Below are positions 1 to 6,417 of a DNA stretch of 7,694 nt, piece after piece. The stretch lies in NCBI GenBank assembly GCA_038247995.1, contig JBBRUG010000295.1, positions 1 through 7,694 on the forward strand. The letters run 5' to 3'. Both the position numbers and the translations under genes were made by a program. The notes beneath the pieces are model-generated. The model was not told the DNA's origin, ran no database searches, and worked only from the letters and a program-made list of their open reading frames with translations. This stretch comes from JBBRUG01 sp038247995. GTDB lineage: Bacteria > Chloroflexota > Chloroflexia > Chloroflexales > Chloroflexaceae. Position 1 is the stretch's first letter, and each line of letters starts with the position of its first letter.

Positions 1-126
1 TATGCGGAAGAACTGATTAAACTCCTTCCGGAAAAACCAGAGCCGGGTTTATTGCGACGGCTCCTGGCGCAGGTCACGGGGCTTGGGCGTATCCATCCGC
101 TCCCCAATGACCGGCTCGCCGGATAA
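1..126 (+). CDS. C-terminal tail of an unidentified protein (5' end outside window)
   Basis: Frame 1 is open from the first base to a TAA at 124-126 and gives 41 residues, ending in NDRLAG. The other two forward frames hit stops within the first 20 bases, so this is the only plausible forward reading frame here. The peptide is leucine- and proline-rich (EELIKLLPEKPEPG, then LLRRLLAQ), with no motif I can assign to a family. Its presence argues against starting the next gene at 83, because that start would lie inside this coding tail. Function unknown; the reading as a real gene end is an inference from the open frame and plausible composition. Confidence 0.55.
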   Translation, partial: YAEELIKLLPEKPEPGLLRRLLAQVTGLGRIHPLPNDRLAG

Positions 127-154
127 TTGGCGAAGGTATTGGATAGTAAATACT
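127..154 (+). promoter_or_regulatory. possible promoter of the regulator gene
   Basis: In the 55-bp gap before the regulator start, TTGGCG (127-132) is followed after 16 bp by AATACT (149-154). These match a sigma-70-type consensus only partly (4 of 6 in the -10 box). The gap is clearly more AT-rich than its surroundings. Low-confidence call: nothing independent confirms it, and promoters in this phylum are poorly characterised. Confidence 0.25.
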
Positions 155-155
155 A
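144..155. promoter_or_regulatory. 12-bp palindrome, candidate operator
   Basis: TAGTA-AA-TACTA is a perfect inverted repeat with 5-bp arms. It overlaps the putative -10 region and ends 26 bp before the regulator start codon. A winged-helix regulator that binds as a dimer could use such a site for autoregulation. The arms are short, so chance occurrence in an AT-rich gap is possible. It does not match the operators I recall for cyanobacterial or mycobacterial SufR. Confidence 0.3.
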
Positions 156-181
156 ATGAAAGCATATCGACTGGCCAGCGT

Positions 182-814
182 ATGAACGCCGAGCGCAAAG
201 AGCAGGGCAGCACGCGTCAGAGCATTTTGCAACTCTTGCGGCGTCACGGCGAGATGACGGCTCAGGAGTTGAGTGATGCGCTGGGAATCGGCGCAGTCGG
301 GATTCGTCAGCATCTGGCGTTACTTGAACGCGCTGTGATGGTTCGGATTGCCGGTTTACGGCGCAATGTGGGCCGGCCGGCAAATATTTATGCGCTCACG
401 GCTGAAGCTGCGGAGCGCTTTCCCAAGCGCTATGATCATCTCGCTCTCGAGGTGATCGATTATATGGCCAAGGTCGGTGGGCCGATGGCAGTCAATGAAC
501 TGCTCATCCATCGGCGTGAGGAATTGGCGCGTGAGCTTGGTCCGGCGTTGGCCGGTAAGAGCCGCGGCGAACGGGTGGCGGCGCTGACGGCTATTCTGGC
601 CGAGCAGGGTTATATGTGCGAATGTGAACAACTCGCCGACGGGTCGTATGTTCTCACCGAGTACAATTGCCCCGTCGATTGTGTCGCCCGGCGCCATCCA
701 GCGTTTTGCGCTCAGGAAATTCAGCTCTACGAAGACTTGCTAGGCGTGCCGCTTACCCGCGATGGAACGATCGCCGGGGGCGCTCATTGCTGTCGTTATC
801 GCATTCCTGCATAG
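182..814 (+). CDS. winged-helix transcriptional regulator, COG2345/SufR-like, with cysteine-rich C-terminus
   Basis: This is a 210-residue predicted cytoplasmic DNA-binding regulator. The N-terminus forms a winged helix-turn-helix: TRQSILQLLRRHG (11-23), TAQELSDALGI (26-36), a recognition-helix region GIRQHLALLERA (40-51), and a wing ending in GRPANIYALT (64-73). The next segment, AERFPKRYDHLALEVI, is typical of ArsR/DeoR-like COG2345 proteins. The C-terminal half carries C146, C148, C163, C167, C176, C203 and C204, in the context NCPVDC, then PAFC, then a terminal HCCRYRI. SufR-type members ligate an Fe-S cluster with cysteines in this region. Here C163, C167, C176 and C203 or C204 could do so, which is an inference. 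I chose ATG 182 over ATG 83: the upstream start would overlap the preceding coding tail, and the extra 33 residues (including WRRYWIVNTNES) do not resemble the family. No strong Shine-Dalgarno precedes 182. It lies 118 bp upstream of a superoxide dismutase on the same strand, so redox control of that gene is plausible. Confidence 0.85.
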   Translation: MNAERKEQGSTRQSILQLLRRHGEMTAQELSDALGIGAVGIRQHLALLERAVMVRIAGLRRNVGRPANIYALTAEAAERFPKRYDHLALEVIDYMAKVGGPMAVNELLIHRREELARELGPALAGKSRGERVAALTAILAEQGYMCECEQLADGSYVLTEYNCPVDCVARRHPAFCAQEIQLYEDLLGVPLTRDGTIAGGAHCCRYRIPA

Positions 815-844
815 CTAAGCACTTGCCGACGCTATGTTATTCTC

Positions 845-865
845 GGGGCCGCCTGGCCCTGTTTT
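845..865 (+). terminator. probable weak intrinsic terminator after the regulator gene
   Basis: GGGCC (846-850), loop GCCT and GGCCC (855-859) form a 5-bp GC stem, extendable by a G-T pair. It is followed by TGTTTT (860-865). It begins 31 bp after the regulator stop and suggests that the dismutase has its own transcription start. The stem is short and the T-run is interrupted, so termination may be partial. A competing hairpin, GCCTGG (851-856) with CCAGGC (871-876), overlaps it. Confidence 0.45.
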
Positions 866-886
866 CATGCCCAGGCACGCATCTTG

Positions 887-905
887 CTGGTGAGTTGTTT
901 ACCAG
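887..905 (+). promoter_or_regulatory. small inverted repeat upstream of the dismutase gene
   Basis: CTGGT (887-891) and ACCAG (901-905) are inverted repeats. Allowing one G-T pair, the stem extends to 7 bp with a 5-nt loop (894-898). It lies 27 bp before the dismutase start, just upstream of its ribosome binding site, and could be an operator half-site pair or a 5'-UTR hairpin. I could not identify a convincing -35/-10 pair in 866-918. Confidence 0.2.
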
Positions 906-918
906 TCTTGAAACATTT

Positions 919-926
919 AAGGAGGT
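919..926 (+). promoter_or_regulatory. strong Shine-Dalgarno of the superoxide dismutase gene
   Basis: AAGGAGGT is a near-perfect anti-16S match, with six bases between it and the ATG at 933. It fixes the start codon and suggests efficient translation. The regulator upstream has no comparable site. Confidence 0.85.
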
Positions 927-932
927 AGACCG

Positions 933-1547
933 ATGGCGTTCGAATTGCCGCCGCTGCCGTACGATTACACCGCGCTGGAGCCTCATGTTGATGAGGCGAC
1001 GATGCATTTCCACCACGATAACCATCACAACACCTACGTCACCAACCTGAACAATGCCCTAGCTAATCACCCGGATCTACAGGGCAAAAGCATTGAGGAT
1101 CTGATCGGTAACATCGATGCGCTCCCTGAAGCCATCCGTACCGTTGTGCGCAACAACGGCGGTGGGCACTGGAACCATACGTTCTTCTGGGGAATCATGG
1201 GGCCGAACGCGGGCGGCGAGCCCACCGGTGAACTGGCGACCGCAATCAATGCCGCTTTCGGCGATTTTGCCAGCTTCAAGGAGAAGTTCAAGGCCGCCGG
1301 CACGGGCCGTTTCGGCTCCGGCTGGGCCTGGCTTGTCGCTGAGAAAGACGGCAGTCTGTCGATCACCAGCACGCCCAACCAGGATACGCCGGCGATGGAA
1401 GGCAAGACGCCGGTCCTTGGCCTTGACGTCTGGGAGCACGCCTACTACCTGAAGTATCAGTTCAAGCGCCCCGGCTATATCGATGCCTGGTGGAATGTGG
1501 TGAACTGGGCCAAGGTCGCCGAGCACTATGCTGCGGCCAAGGGCTAG
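933..1547 (+). CDS. sodA: superoxide dismutase, Fe/Mn family, Mn-type signature
   Basis: This 204-residue protein is the usual length for the Fe/Mn superoxide dismutase family, which converts superoxide to hydrogen peroxide and oxygen. It starts directly with the mature sequence (MAFELPPLPYDY) and has no signal peptide, so it is cytosolic. The expected metal ligands are present: H27 (in FHHDNHH), H82 (in GGGHWNHTFFW), and D165 and H169 in the family signature DVWEHAYY (165-172). Metal preference is read from second-sphere positions. Gly before GGHWNH and Gln150-Asp151 in NQDTP match Mn-type enzymes rather than Fe-type ones; cambialistic activity cannot be excluded. The start is set by the strong Shine-Dalgarno at 919-926. 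It is the last gene of the plus-strand block, with a strong terminator 14 bp after its stop. The SufR-like regulator upstream may control it, by inference from position only. Confidence 0.97.
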   Translation: MAFELPPLPYDYTALEPHVDEATMHFHHDNHHNTYVTNLNNALANHPDLQGKSIEDLIGNIDALPEAIRTVVRNNGGGHWNHTFFWGIMGPNAGGEPTGELATAINAAFGDFASFKEKFKAAGTGRFGSGWAWLVAEKDGSLSITSTPNQDTPAMEGKTPVLGLDVWEHAYYLKYQFKRPGYIDAWWNVVNWAKVAEHYAAAKG

Positions 1548-1560
1548 TTGCCTCAACTTC

Positions 1561-1597
1561 AATCGGCCACGCGGGTTTCCGCGTGGCCGATTTTTTA
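1561..1597 (+). terminator. strong rho-independent terminator after superoxide dismutase
   Basis: There is a perfect 14-bp stem (1561-1574 pairing with 1579-1592), a GTTT loop and a T-run (1591-1596). It starts 14 bp after the dismutase stop. The minus-strand TPR fragment ends with a TAA at 1595-1597, inside the T-tail, so the hairpin lies between two convergent units. Read on the minus strand, the stem is followed by TTGAAG rather than a T-run, so it should work mainly for the plus strand. Confidence 0.95.
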
Positions 1598-2065
1598 TTC
1601 CAATACATTTTGGCAGTTCAGTTCACCAGCCTGTGCTGCGGCGATCACCGGCGCCAGCGCTTCACCCTGCGGGCCGGTTGCGGCAGCCTGAAGATCCGCC
1701 AGCGCCCCACCAGGATCGCCCAGGCGCAAAAGCGTATCGGCCCGTAATAAGTACAGCAGGCCAAAGTCGGGCGAGCGCTCAATCGCCGCCGTATACGCAT
1801 CCCTAGCTGCGGCATCATCGCTGCTGTTGCACAATGCCAGGCCGCGCAGCAGATCGTAATCGGCCTGGCGCGCCGGCAGGAGGTTCGCCTCCTGCGCCAG
1901 AACTAAGCCGCGTTCAGCCGCCTCCACCACATCGCCATACTGCCCGGCAAGCAGGAGATCGAAGGCGTTGGTGGTTACCCCGATCAGGTTTTCGCCACCG
2001 AAGGTGCCCGCATACAGCGTACTATCGAAGCTGCGTTGCCCGTCCATAGACGGCCGGATCGCCAA
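1595..2065 (-). pseudogene. TPR-like C-terminal fragment of a broken gene
   Basis: This frame encodes up to 156 residues, and its only available start is a TTG at 2063-2065 without a visible Shine-Dalgarno. The sequence forms helical pairs of tetratricopeptide style. The segments are roughly AFDLLLAGQYGDVVEAAERG (34-53), YDLLRGLALCNSSDDAAARD (70-89) and LLYLLRADTLLRLGDPGGAL (103-122), each with the small/large residue pattern of TPR helices A and B. Such repeats mediate protein-protein contacts. The start overlaps by 44 bp a CHAT-like fragment in another frame (2022-2219), in the same order and on the same strand. A single one-base shift within 2022-2065 would join the two into one 207-residue reading frame. 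I therefore treat it as the distal part of a frameshifted or internally deleted gene. It could instead be translated by itself from TTG, so the pseudogene call is not certain. Confidence 0.55.
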
Positions 2066-2219
2066 GGAGTACGTTTAGCGCCGCAAGATCGAGGGTAATA
2101 GGTACATTGCTCGCCAACTCACTGTCCGCCGAACCATCAGCCCGCCGGAAGCGCATATCAACTGCATGCCCTCCGTCCGGCAACGCCCGGACAAATACCT
2201 CAAGATCAGCGTACGCCAT
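2022..2219 (-). pseudogene. CHAT-protein-like N-terminal fragment, stops prematurely
   Basis: Starting at ATG 2217-2219, this fragment gives 65 residues (MAYADLEVFVRALPDGGHAV, later NVPITLDLAALNVLLGDPAVYGR) and ends at TAG 2022-2024. Alternating beta-strand-like segments followed by a leucine-rich LDLxALxxLLxDPxxYGR stretch resemble, from memory, the N-terminal region of CHAT-domain (caspase-like) proteins common in Chloroflexota. No protease-like domain follows: coding passes into the TPR-like fragment in another frame, so the catalytic part is absent. The same frame is open upstream to 2369, but those residues (such as HIRLPLLYSVLSDPYILCPH) are intergenic in character and lack a better start. 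A sequence matching the -10 consensus, TATACT, lies on the minus strand at 2256-2261. The family assignment is tentative. Confidence 0.45.
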
Positions 2220-2365
2220 AAACAGCCTATCAACTTTAGACCAACGGATGGCTGTAGTATACCGCACAGCCTTTATGATAGGTACTGTGTGGGGACATAG
2301 AATGTATGGGTCGGACAGGACGGAGTAAAGTAGCGGCAGCCGAATATGGCTTCCCCACGCTCGGA
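2220..2365. other. 146-bp gap between the DppB-like permease gene and the CHAT-like fragment
   Basis: No gene is apparent here. The section around 2220-2310 is visibly more AT-rich than the flanking genes. It contains a minus-strand TATACT (2256-2261) that could be a -10 box for the CHAT/TPR remnant, but I saw no good -35 partner. I found no clear terminator after the permease stop (2366-2368): only a 4-bp stem without a T-run near 2340-2355. Confidence 0.4.
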
Positions 2366-3310
2366 TCACCCCAAACGAATTCGCGGGTTGAGGTAGGCAT
2401 ACAGCAGGTCGGCGGCGAGGTTCGCTACAGCAAAGATCAGCACCGTAATCATGCTCACCGCCTGAAGCAAGGGCAGGTCGCGCCGGTCGATCGCAAAGGT
2501 GAGCAGGCGCCCAAGACCGGGGTAGTTAAAGACGTTTTCGACCACAATCAGGCCGCTGATCAGCCAGCCAAAGCTGATCGCAATCACGGTTACCGCCGGC
2601 AACAACGCATTGCGCAGCACATGGCGCACAACTACGGTGCGATATGGTAACCCTTTTAATGCCGCCGTACGCACATAACCCTGCTTGAGTTCTTCCATTA
2701 CGCCGGCGCGCACCAGCCGCACAATATAGGCCAGCAGCACTAATGTGGCCGTAACAGCAGGTAGAATCAGTTGGGGCAACGCCGCGAAGAAACCGATGCC
2801 CGGCGCCACCGATGAGTTGGCCGGCAAGATCTTTAACTGAAAGGCAAAAATCTCGATCAGCACCAACCCGGTAACGAACTCCGGTAAGCCTACAACTGTC
2901 AGCGCGCTCAGGCTGATCGCATGGTCGGCCGGGCGTTCGGCGTTCAGCCCGGCGATCACCCCCAAACCAATCGCCAGCGGAATAGCAATCAGCAATGTGA
3001 TTGCGGCCAGACGCAATGAGGCGCCCAACCGCTCAAATACAAGCTCGTTAATCGGCTGGCGGGTGCTGAATGAGATCCCCCAATCACCGCGCACAAAATC
3101 GAATAGCCAGTTGAAATACTGGATCGGCAGTGGGCGATCCAGCCCCAACTCAGCGCGCAGAGCGGCCACCGCCGCGTCGCTGGCTTCACGGCCCAGAATC
3201 ACCCGTGCGACATCGCCCGGCAGCAAACGACAGATCACGAAGATCACCAGCGAGGTGATCAGCAGAGTAAGCAGCAGAAAACCAGTGCGGCGCAATAGGT
3301 AACGGGCCAT
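2366..3310 (-). CDS. ABC transporter permease, DppB/OppB type
   Basis: This 314-residue inner-membrane subunit of a peptide/nickel-type importer forms half of the translocation pore with the OppC-like permease (5513-6409). The N-terminus YLLRRTGFLLLTLLITSLVI and the motif LPGDVARVILG (30-40) are typical of DppB/OppB. About six membrane segments are seen, near 9-29, 99-122, 135-157, 179-201, 237-259 and 282-305. The EAA loop that docks onto the ATPase lies at about 213-239 (VRTAALKGLPYRTVVVRH). It is followed by the family signature VVENVFNYPGLGRLL (256-270), and the protein ends in NPRIRLG. The ATG shares its A with the TAA stop of the ATPase gene (TAATG), and AAGGAGG lies four bases upstream, so translation is probably coupled. 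It is the last gene of the operon. The transported peptide or other solute cannot be told from sequence. Confidence 0.95.
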   Translation of the reverse strand: MARYLLRRTGFLLLTLLITSLVIFVICRLLPGDVARVILGREASDAAVAALRAELGLDRPLPIQYFNWLFDFVRGDWGISFSTRQPINELVFERLGASLRLAAITLLIAIPLAIGLGVIAGLNAERPADHAISLSALTVVGLPEFVTGLVLIEIFAFQLKILPANSSVAPGIGFFAALPQLILPAVTATLVLLAYIVRLVRAGVMEELKQGYVRTAALKGLPYRTVVVRHVLRNALLPAVTVIAISFGWLISGLIVVENVFNYPGLGRLLTFAIDRRDLPLLQAVSMITVLIFAVANLAADLLYAYLNPRIRLG

Positions 3311-5349
3311 TACGCCTCCTTCTTCTGGGCCAGCCGCAACTCCTCAAGTGGAATGTGGCATTGGATCGCATGGCCATCGCCGGCATCGCGCCAGGGCGGC
3401 GTCTCCGTGCGGCAGGTCTCCCCGAGCACACGCGGGCAGCGGGTGTGGAAACGGCACCCAGACGGGATCGCCGCCGGGCTCGGCACCTCGCCCTCCAGAT
3501 GCACCCGCGCCCGGTATGCGGCGCCGATGGTCGGTGCGGCGGCGATCAACGCTTCGGTGTAAGGGTGGAACGGCGGCTTCAGTACCGCCTCGGTTCGGCC
3601 ATGCTCAACTACCGTGCCCAGGTAAACAACGGCAATCTCGTCGGCGAGGTAACTTACTACACCAAGATCATGAGTGATAAACAGGTAACTCACGCCGCTG
3701 GTACGCTGCAAATCGCTGAGCAGATTCAGGATCGCTGCTTGCACCGAAACATCCAAGGCACTGACGGCCTCATCAAGCAGCACCAGATCCGGCTCGGCAG
3801 CAAATGCACGCGCAATCGCCACCCGTTGCTTCTCACCGCCGCTGAGCTGGCCGGGCAGGCGCGTTGCATAATCGGCAGGTAACGTTACCAGTTCAAGCAG
3901 ATGCCCCACCCGCCGATCGGCCTGCGCGCGATCCTGGCCCGCCAGACGCATTAGCGGGCGGCGCAACGCCTCGCCAATCGTCAGGTAGGGGTTGAGCGCC
4001 TCGTCGGGGTTCTGAAACACCATCTGGATGCGCTTGAGCAGTTCCGGCGCTCGATTGGCCAGGGCCGGTGCAAGCGGGATATCAACCAACTGGATCATTC
4101 CGGCGCTGCGTTCCGTCAGACCGATCACACAGCGCGCCAGGGTTGTTTTGCCGCTGCCGCTTTCACCTACTACGCCGAGCGTGCGCCCATACCCAACCTG
4201 CAGATCGACGCCATCGACAGCCCGCACCGCCCGCTTGGGTGTGCGGCGCAAAAGCTCGGGTAGGGAACGCCTGATCGGGAAACGCTTCTCCAGCCCATCC
4301 ACGTGCAGCACTACCTGATCTTCAGCAGTACGGGCAGGGGGAACCGTAGCCGCCGGCGGATGTGCATTCAGGCTGCCCGCGGCAATTTCACGCCAGCGCA
4401 AGCAGCGTACCCGCCGTCCGTCACTCGCCTGCTCCAACATCGGGCGTTCCTGACGGCATGGGTCAATCGCCAGCGGGCAACGCGGCGCAAAGACGCAACC
4501 GCTCGGCAAATCCTCGAGTGGCGGGATGGCGCCGGGGATCGGGCGCAACTGGCGGCTGTCGCGCCGGTCGCCTGGGTGCGGCAGACTGTCGAGCAAACCC
4601 TGAGTATAGGGATGCAGCGGGCGCTCGAACAATTCCGCCGCAGGCGCATCCTCGACCAATTCGCCGGCGTACAGCACTGCTACGCGGTCGCAAAAGCCGG
4701 CCACAACCGCCAGGTTATGCGATACCAGCAGCGCCGCCGCGTTGCGTTCGGTGGTCAGTTCGCTGAGCAAGTCGAGGATCGTCGCTTCAGTCGTTACGTC
4801 AAGCGCCGTCGTCGGCTCGTCGAGCACGAGCAGGGCTGGATCGCCGCGCAGAGCCATGGCGATCATCACGCGCTGTTGCATCCCACCACTGAGCTCGTGC
4901 GGATAAGCGGCGAAGACCCGTTCAGGATCGGCCATCCGTACCTGACGCAGCAAGGTGAGCGCCTGCTCGCGTGCAGCAGCCCGCGACAGCCGCCCTTCGA
5001 GCGCCTCGACAAGTTGTTCACCCACCCGCAGCGACGGATTCAGCGCTGCGAGCGGATTTTGCGGCACCAGACGCAAGTCGGCGGCCCAGGCAGTGCGCAG
5101 ATCGGCGTCGTTAAGCGTCGTCATGTCGCGGCCGCGCAAGAGCACCTGCCCGCTCCGAATCTGCGCGCCCGTCTCAGGTGCGCGCAGTAATGCCAGAGCT
5201 AGCGTACTCTTTCCGCTGCCGCTTTCGCCCACTACGCCATAACGCTGCCCAGGCGCCAGGGTCAACGACACGTCGCGTACTGCGTCACGCCAACCGCCAT
5301 TTGCGGGATAACCAACAGTCAAGTTTTCGATTGAGAGCAAGGGTTCCAA
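3310..5349 (-). CDS. fused dipeptide/oligopeptide ABC transporter ATPase (DppD-DppF-like, two NBDs)
   Basis: This 679-residue protein joins two complete ABC ATPase domains that power the importer. Domain 1 has Walker A GESGSGKST (41-49), Q-loop Q97, signature LSGGMQQR (153-160), Walker B LLVLDEPT (173-180) and switch H211. Domain 2 has GESGSGKTT (395-403), Q446, LSGGEKQR (502-509), LVLLDEAVS (522-530) and H560. Each is followed by the oligopeptide-transporter C-terminal extension (HPYTQGLLDSLP and HPYTEALIAAAP). Each extension carries four cysteines: C285, C291, C298, C316 and C632, C638, C646, C664. Fe-S clusters have been reported in this extension in some dipeptide transporters; whether both sets bind one here is inference. 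A proline/alanine linker (about 325-342) joins the halves. The start is TTG at 5347-5349: an in-frame TGA lies at 5365-5367 and no ATG or GTG occurs between. The ATG at 5358-5360 is out of frame. The gene overlaps the next permease by one base. Confidence 0.96.
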   Translation of the reverse strand: MEPLLSIENLTVGYPANGGWRDAVRDVSLTLAPGQRYGVVGESGSGKSTLALALLRAPETGAQIRSGQVLLRGRDMTTLNDADLRTAWAADLRLVPQNPLAALNPSLRVGEQLVEALEGRLSRAAAREQALTLLRQVRMADPERVFAAYPHELSGGMQQRVMIAMALRGDPALLVLDEPTTALDVTTEATILDLLSELTTERNAAALLVSHNLAVVAGFCDRVAVLYAGELVEDAPAAELFERPLHPYTQGLLDSLPHPGDRRDSRQLRPIPGAIPPLEDLPSGCVFAPRCPLAIDPCRQERPMLEQASDGRRVRCLRWREIAAGSLNAHPPAATVPPARTAEDQVVLHVDGLEKRFPIRRSLPELLRRTPKRAVRAVDGVDLQVGYGRTLGVVGESGSGKTTLARCVIGLTERSAGMIQLVDIPLAPALANRAPELLKRIQMVFQNPDEALNPYLTIGEALRRPLMRLAGQDRAQADRRVGHLLELVTLPADYATRLPGQLSGGEKQRVAIARAFAAEPDLVLLDEAVSALDVSVQAAILNLLSDLQRTSGVSYLFITHDLGVVSYLADEIAVVYLGTVVEHGRTEAVLKPPFHPYTEALIAAAPTIGAAYRARVHLEGEVPSPAAIPSGCRFHTRCPRVLGETCRTETPPWRDAGDGHAIQCHIPLEELRLAQKKEA
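3315..3321 (-). promoter_or_regulatory. Shine-Dalgarno of the DppB-like permease inside the ATPase gene end
   Basis: On the minus strand AAGGAGG precedes the permease ATG (3308-3310) by four bases. It lies within the lysine/glutamate codons ending the ATPase gene. Together with the TAATG overlap it supports tight translational coupling. Confidence 0.7.
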
Positions 5350-5512
5350 GGATAATCCATTGTATCAGGCGTCATCACGCAGAGTGCGTCACGGCACGCA
5401 GGCTGTGGGCGGTCACGCGGGCCACGGGCGGTCACGCGGGCCTGGGCGGTCACGCGGGCCACGGGCGGTCACGCGGGTCCGCCCTTACGAGCGCCCCATG
5501 ATGCATTCTGCA
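5350..5512. other. 163-bp intercistronic gap within the transporter operon
   Basis: This gap separates the OppC-like permease stop from the TTG start of the ATPase gene and is unusually long for an operon. It holds the 17-bp tandem repeat (5407-5480). It also holds two small inverted repeats, GCGT/ACGC (5369-5380) and TGCGT/ACGCA (5385-5400). A minus-strand TACAAT (5359-5364) lies so close to the start that it would imply a nearly leaderless message if used as a -10 box. I saw no obvious terminator or gene. Confidence 0.5.
5407..5480. repeat. four-copy 17-bp GC-rich tandem repeat
   Basis: The unit GGGCGGTCACGCGGGCC occurs at 5407-5423, 5426-5442, 5444-5460 and 5463-5479. The last copy differs by one C-to-T near its end. 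The separators are AC, T and AC, giving periods of 19, 18 and 19 bp. The almost identical copies point to recent slippage or to a mobile intergenic repeat family. It lies in the untranslated stretch between two transporter genes. The separators are too short for a CRISPR array. Confidence 0.95.
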
Positions 5513-6409
5513 TTATTCTTGCAGCGCTCGTCGCAGTCCATCGGCCATAAGGTTTACCCCGATCACGAGCACCGCAATCGTTGCCACCGGAAAATAGAGC
5601 GCCCAGGGTGTCAGGCTCGCATAGTTGCGCGCCTCCGACACCATCAGACCCCAGTCGGGGCTGGGCGGTTGCACGCCCACGCCCAGGAAGCCAAGCGAAG
5701 AGACGAGGAAGATCGCATACGAGAAGCGTAGCGCCGCTTCAACAGCCAGCGCCGGCAACACCGAAGGCAGAATCTCGCGCAACAAAATATAGCTTGTCCG
5801 CTCGCCGCGCACCCGCGCCGCCTCGACGAAACCGCGCTCCTTCACGCTAAGGACAACACTGCGCACTACACGGGCGACGATGGGCGTATAGACGATCACA
5901 ATCACCAAGAGCACGCTCTGGCGCGAGGGGCCGAGCGTGCCCAGGAGCAACAGCGCCAGCAAGAGCGCGGGAATGGCCAGTAAGCCATCAAAAGAACGAA
6001 AGGTCAATTCATCGACCCAGCCGCCCCGGTAAGCTGCGGCGAGGCCCGCGCCCGTACCAATAATCACCGCTGCCAATGTACCGAGACCGGCCAGAGCAAA
6101 AATATCGCGGGTGCCCAGAATCACCCGGCTGAACACATCGCGTCCCAGCCGATCGGTGCCAAACAGATGCGCCGCCGAGGGCGCAGCGCGTAACGCACTC
6201 GTCTGCTCCGTTGCGCTATACGGCGCCAGCAGCGGGCCAAAGATCGCCAGCATCAAAAATAAACCAACAATCAACGTTCCCGCCGCCGACGTGGGGCGCG
6301 CAAACAAGGCTCGCGGCACACGCGCCCACCCGGCTGCGCCGTGCGTAGCCGGCATACCACCGCTCATGCTTACACTACGCAGTTGCTTCTCACTCCGCTC
6401 AAGTGACAT
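5513..6409 (-). CDS. ABC transporter permease, DppC/OppC type
   Basis: This 298-residue inner-membrane subunit pairs with the DppB-like permease. It has a cytoplasmic N-terminal stretch and a first membrane segment (about 42-64, ending FGPLLAPY). The hallmark HLFGTDRLGRDVFSR (81-95) follows, then membrane segments near 101-126, 141-158, 164-180, 217-245 and 268-290. The EAA loop is at about 195-219 (VEAARVRGERTSYILLREIL). The GVQPPSPDWGLM motif (245-256) is characteristic of OppC/DppC. The start at ATG 6407-6409 has no Shine-Dalgarno; the only AGGAGG in the upstream leader lies inside the 5' arm of a large hairpin. Internal ATGs at residues 15 and 19 are possible alternatives that keep every domain. 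It lies downstream of the solute-binding protein and upstream of the ATPase, all on the minus strand. Confidence 0.94.
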   Translation of the reverse strand: MSLERSEKQLRSVSMSGGMPATHGAAGWARVPRALFARPTSAAGTLIVGLFLMLAIFGPLLAPYSATEQTSALRAAPSAAHLFGTDRLGRDVFSRVILGTRDIFALAGLGTLAAVIIGTGAGLAAAYRGGWVDELTFRSFDGLLAIPALLLALLLLGTLGPSRQSVLLVIVIVYTPIVARVVRSVVLSVKERGFVEAARVRGERTSYILLREILPSVLPALAVEAALRFSYAIFLVSSLGFLGVGVQPPSPDWGLMVSEARNYASLTPWALYFPVATIAVLVIGVNLMADGLRRALQE

Positions 6410-6417
6410 GATTTATT

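Noticed and set aside
83..181. Longer N-terminus of the regulator starting at ATG 83
   Set aside because: It would overlap the open tail of the upstream gene (stop at 124-126). The extra residues lack family similarity, and the segment overlaps promoter-like AT-rich sequence.
156..185. Nine-codon leader ORF (MKAYRLASV) whose TGA overlaps the regulator ATG
   Set aside because: The ATGA overlap is attractive, but there is no Shine-Dalgarno before it and no composition suggesting attenuation, so chance is likely.
4303..5190. 295-codon plus-strand open frame
   Set aside because: It lies wholly antisense to the fused ATPase, whose motifs are complete. The peptide is arginine/glutamine-rich with no recognisable domain, as is usual for shadow frames in GC-rich DNA.
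5358..5360. ATG as the start of the ATPase gene
   Set aside because: It is not in frame with the ATPase: the distance to the TTG at 5349 is 11 bases.
5407..5480. CRISPR-like array
   Set aside because: The spaces between units are only 1-2 bp and carry no unique spacer sequence, so this is a simple tandem repeat.
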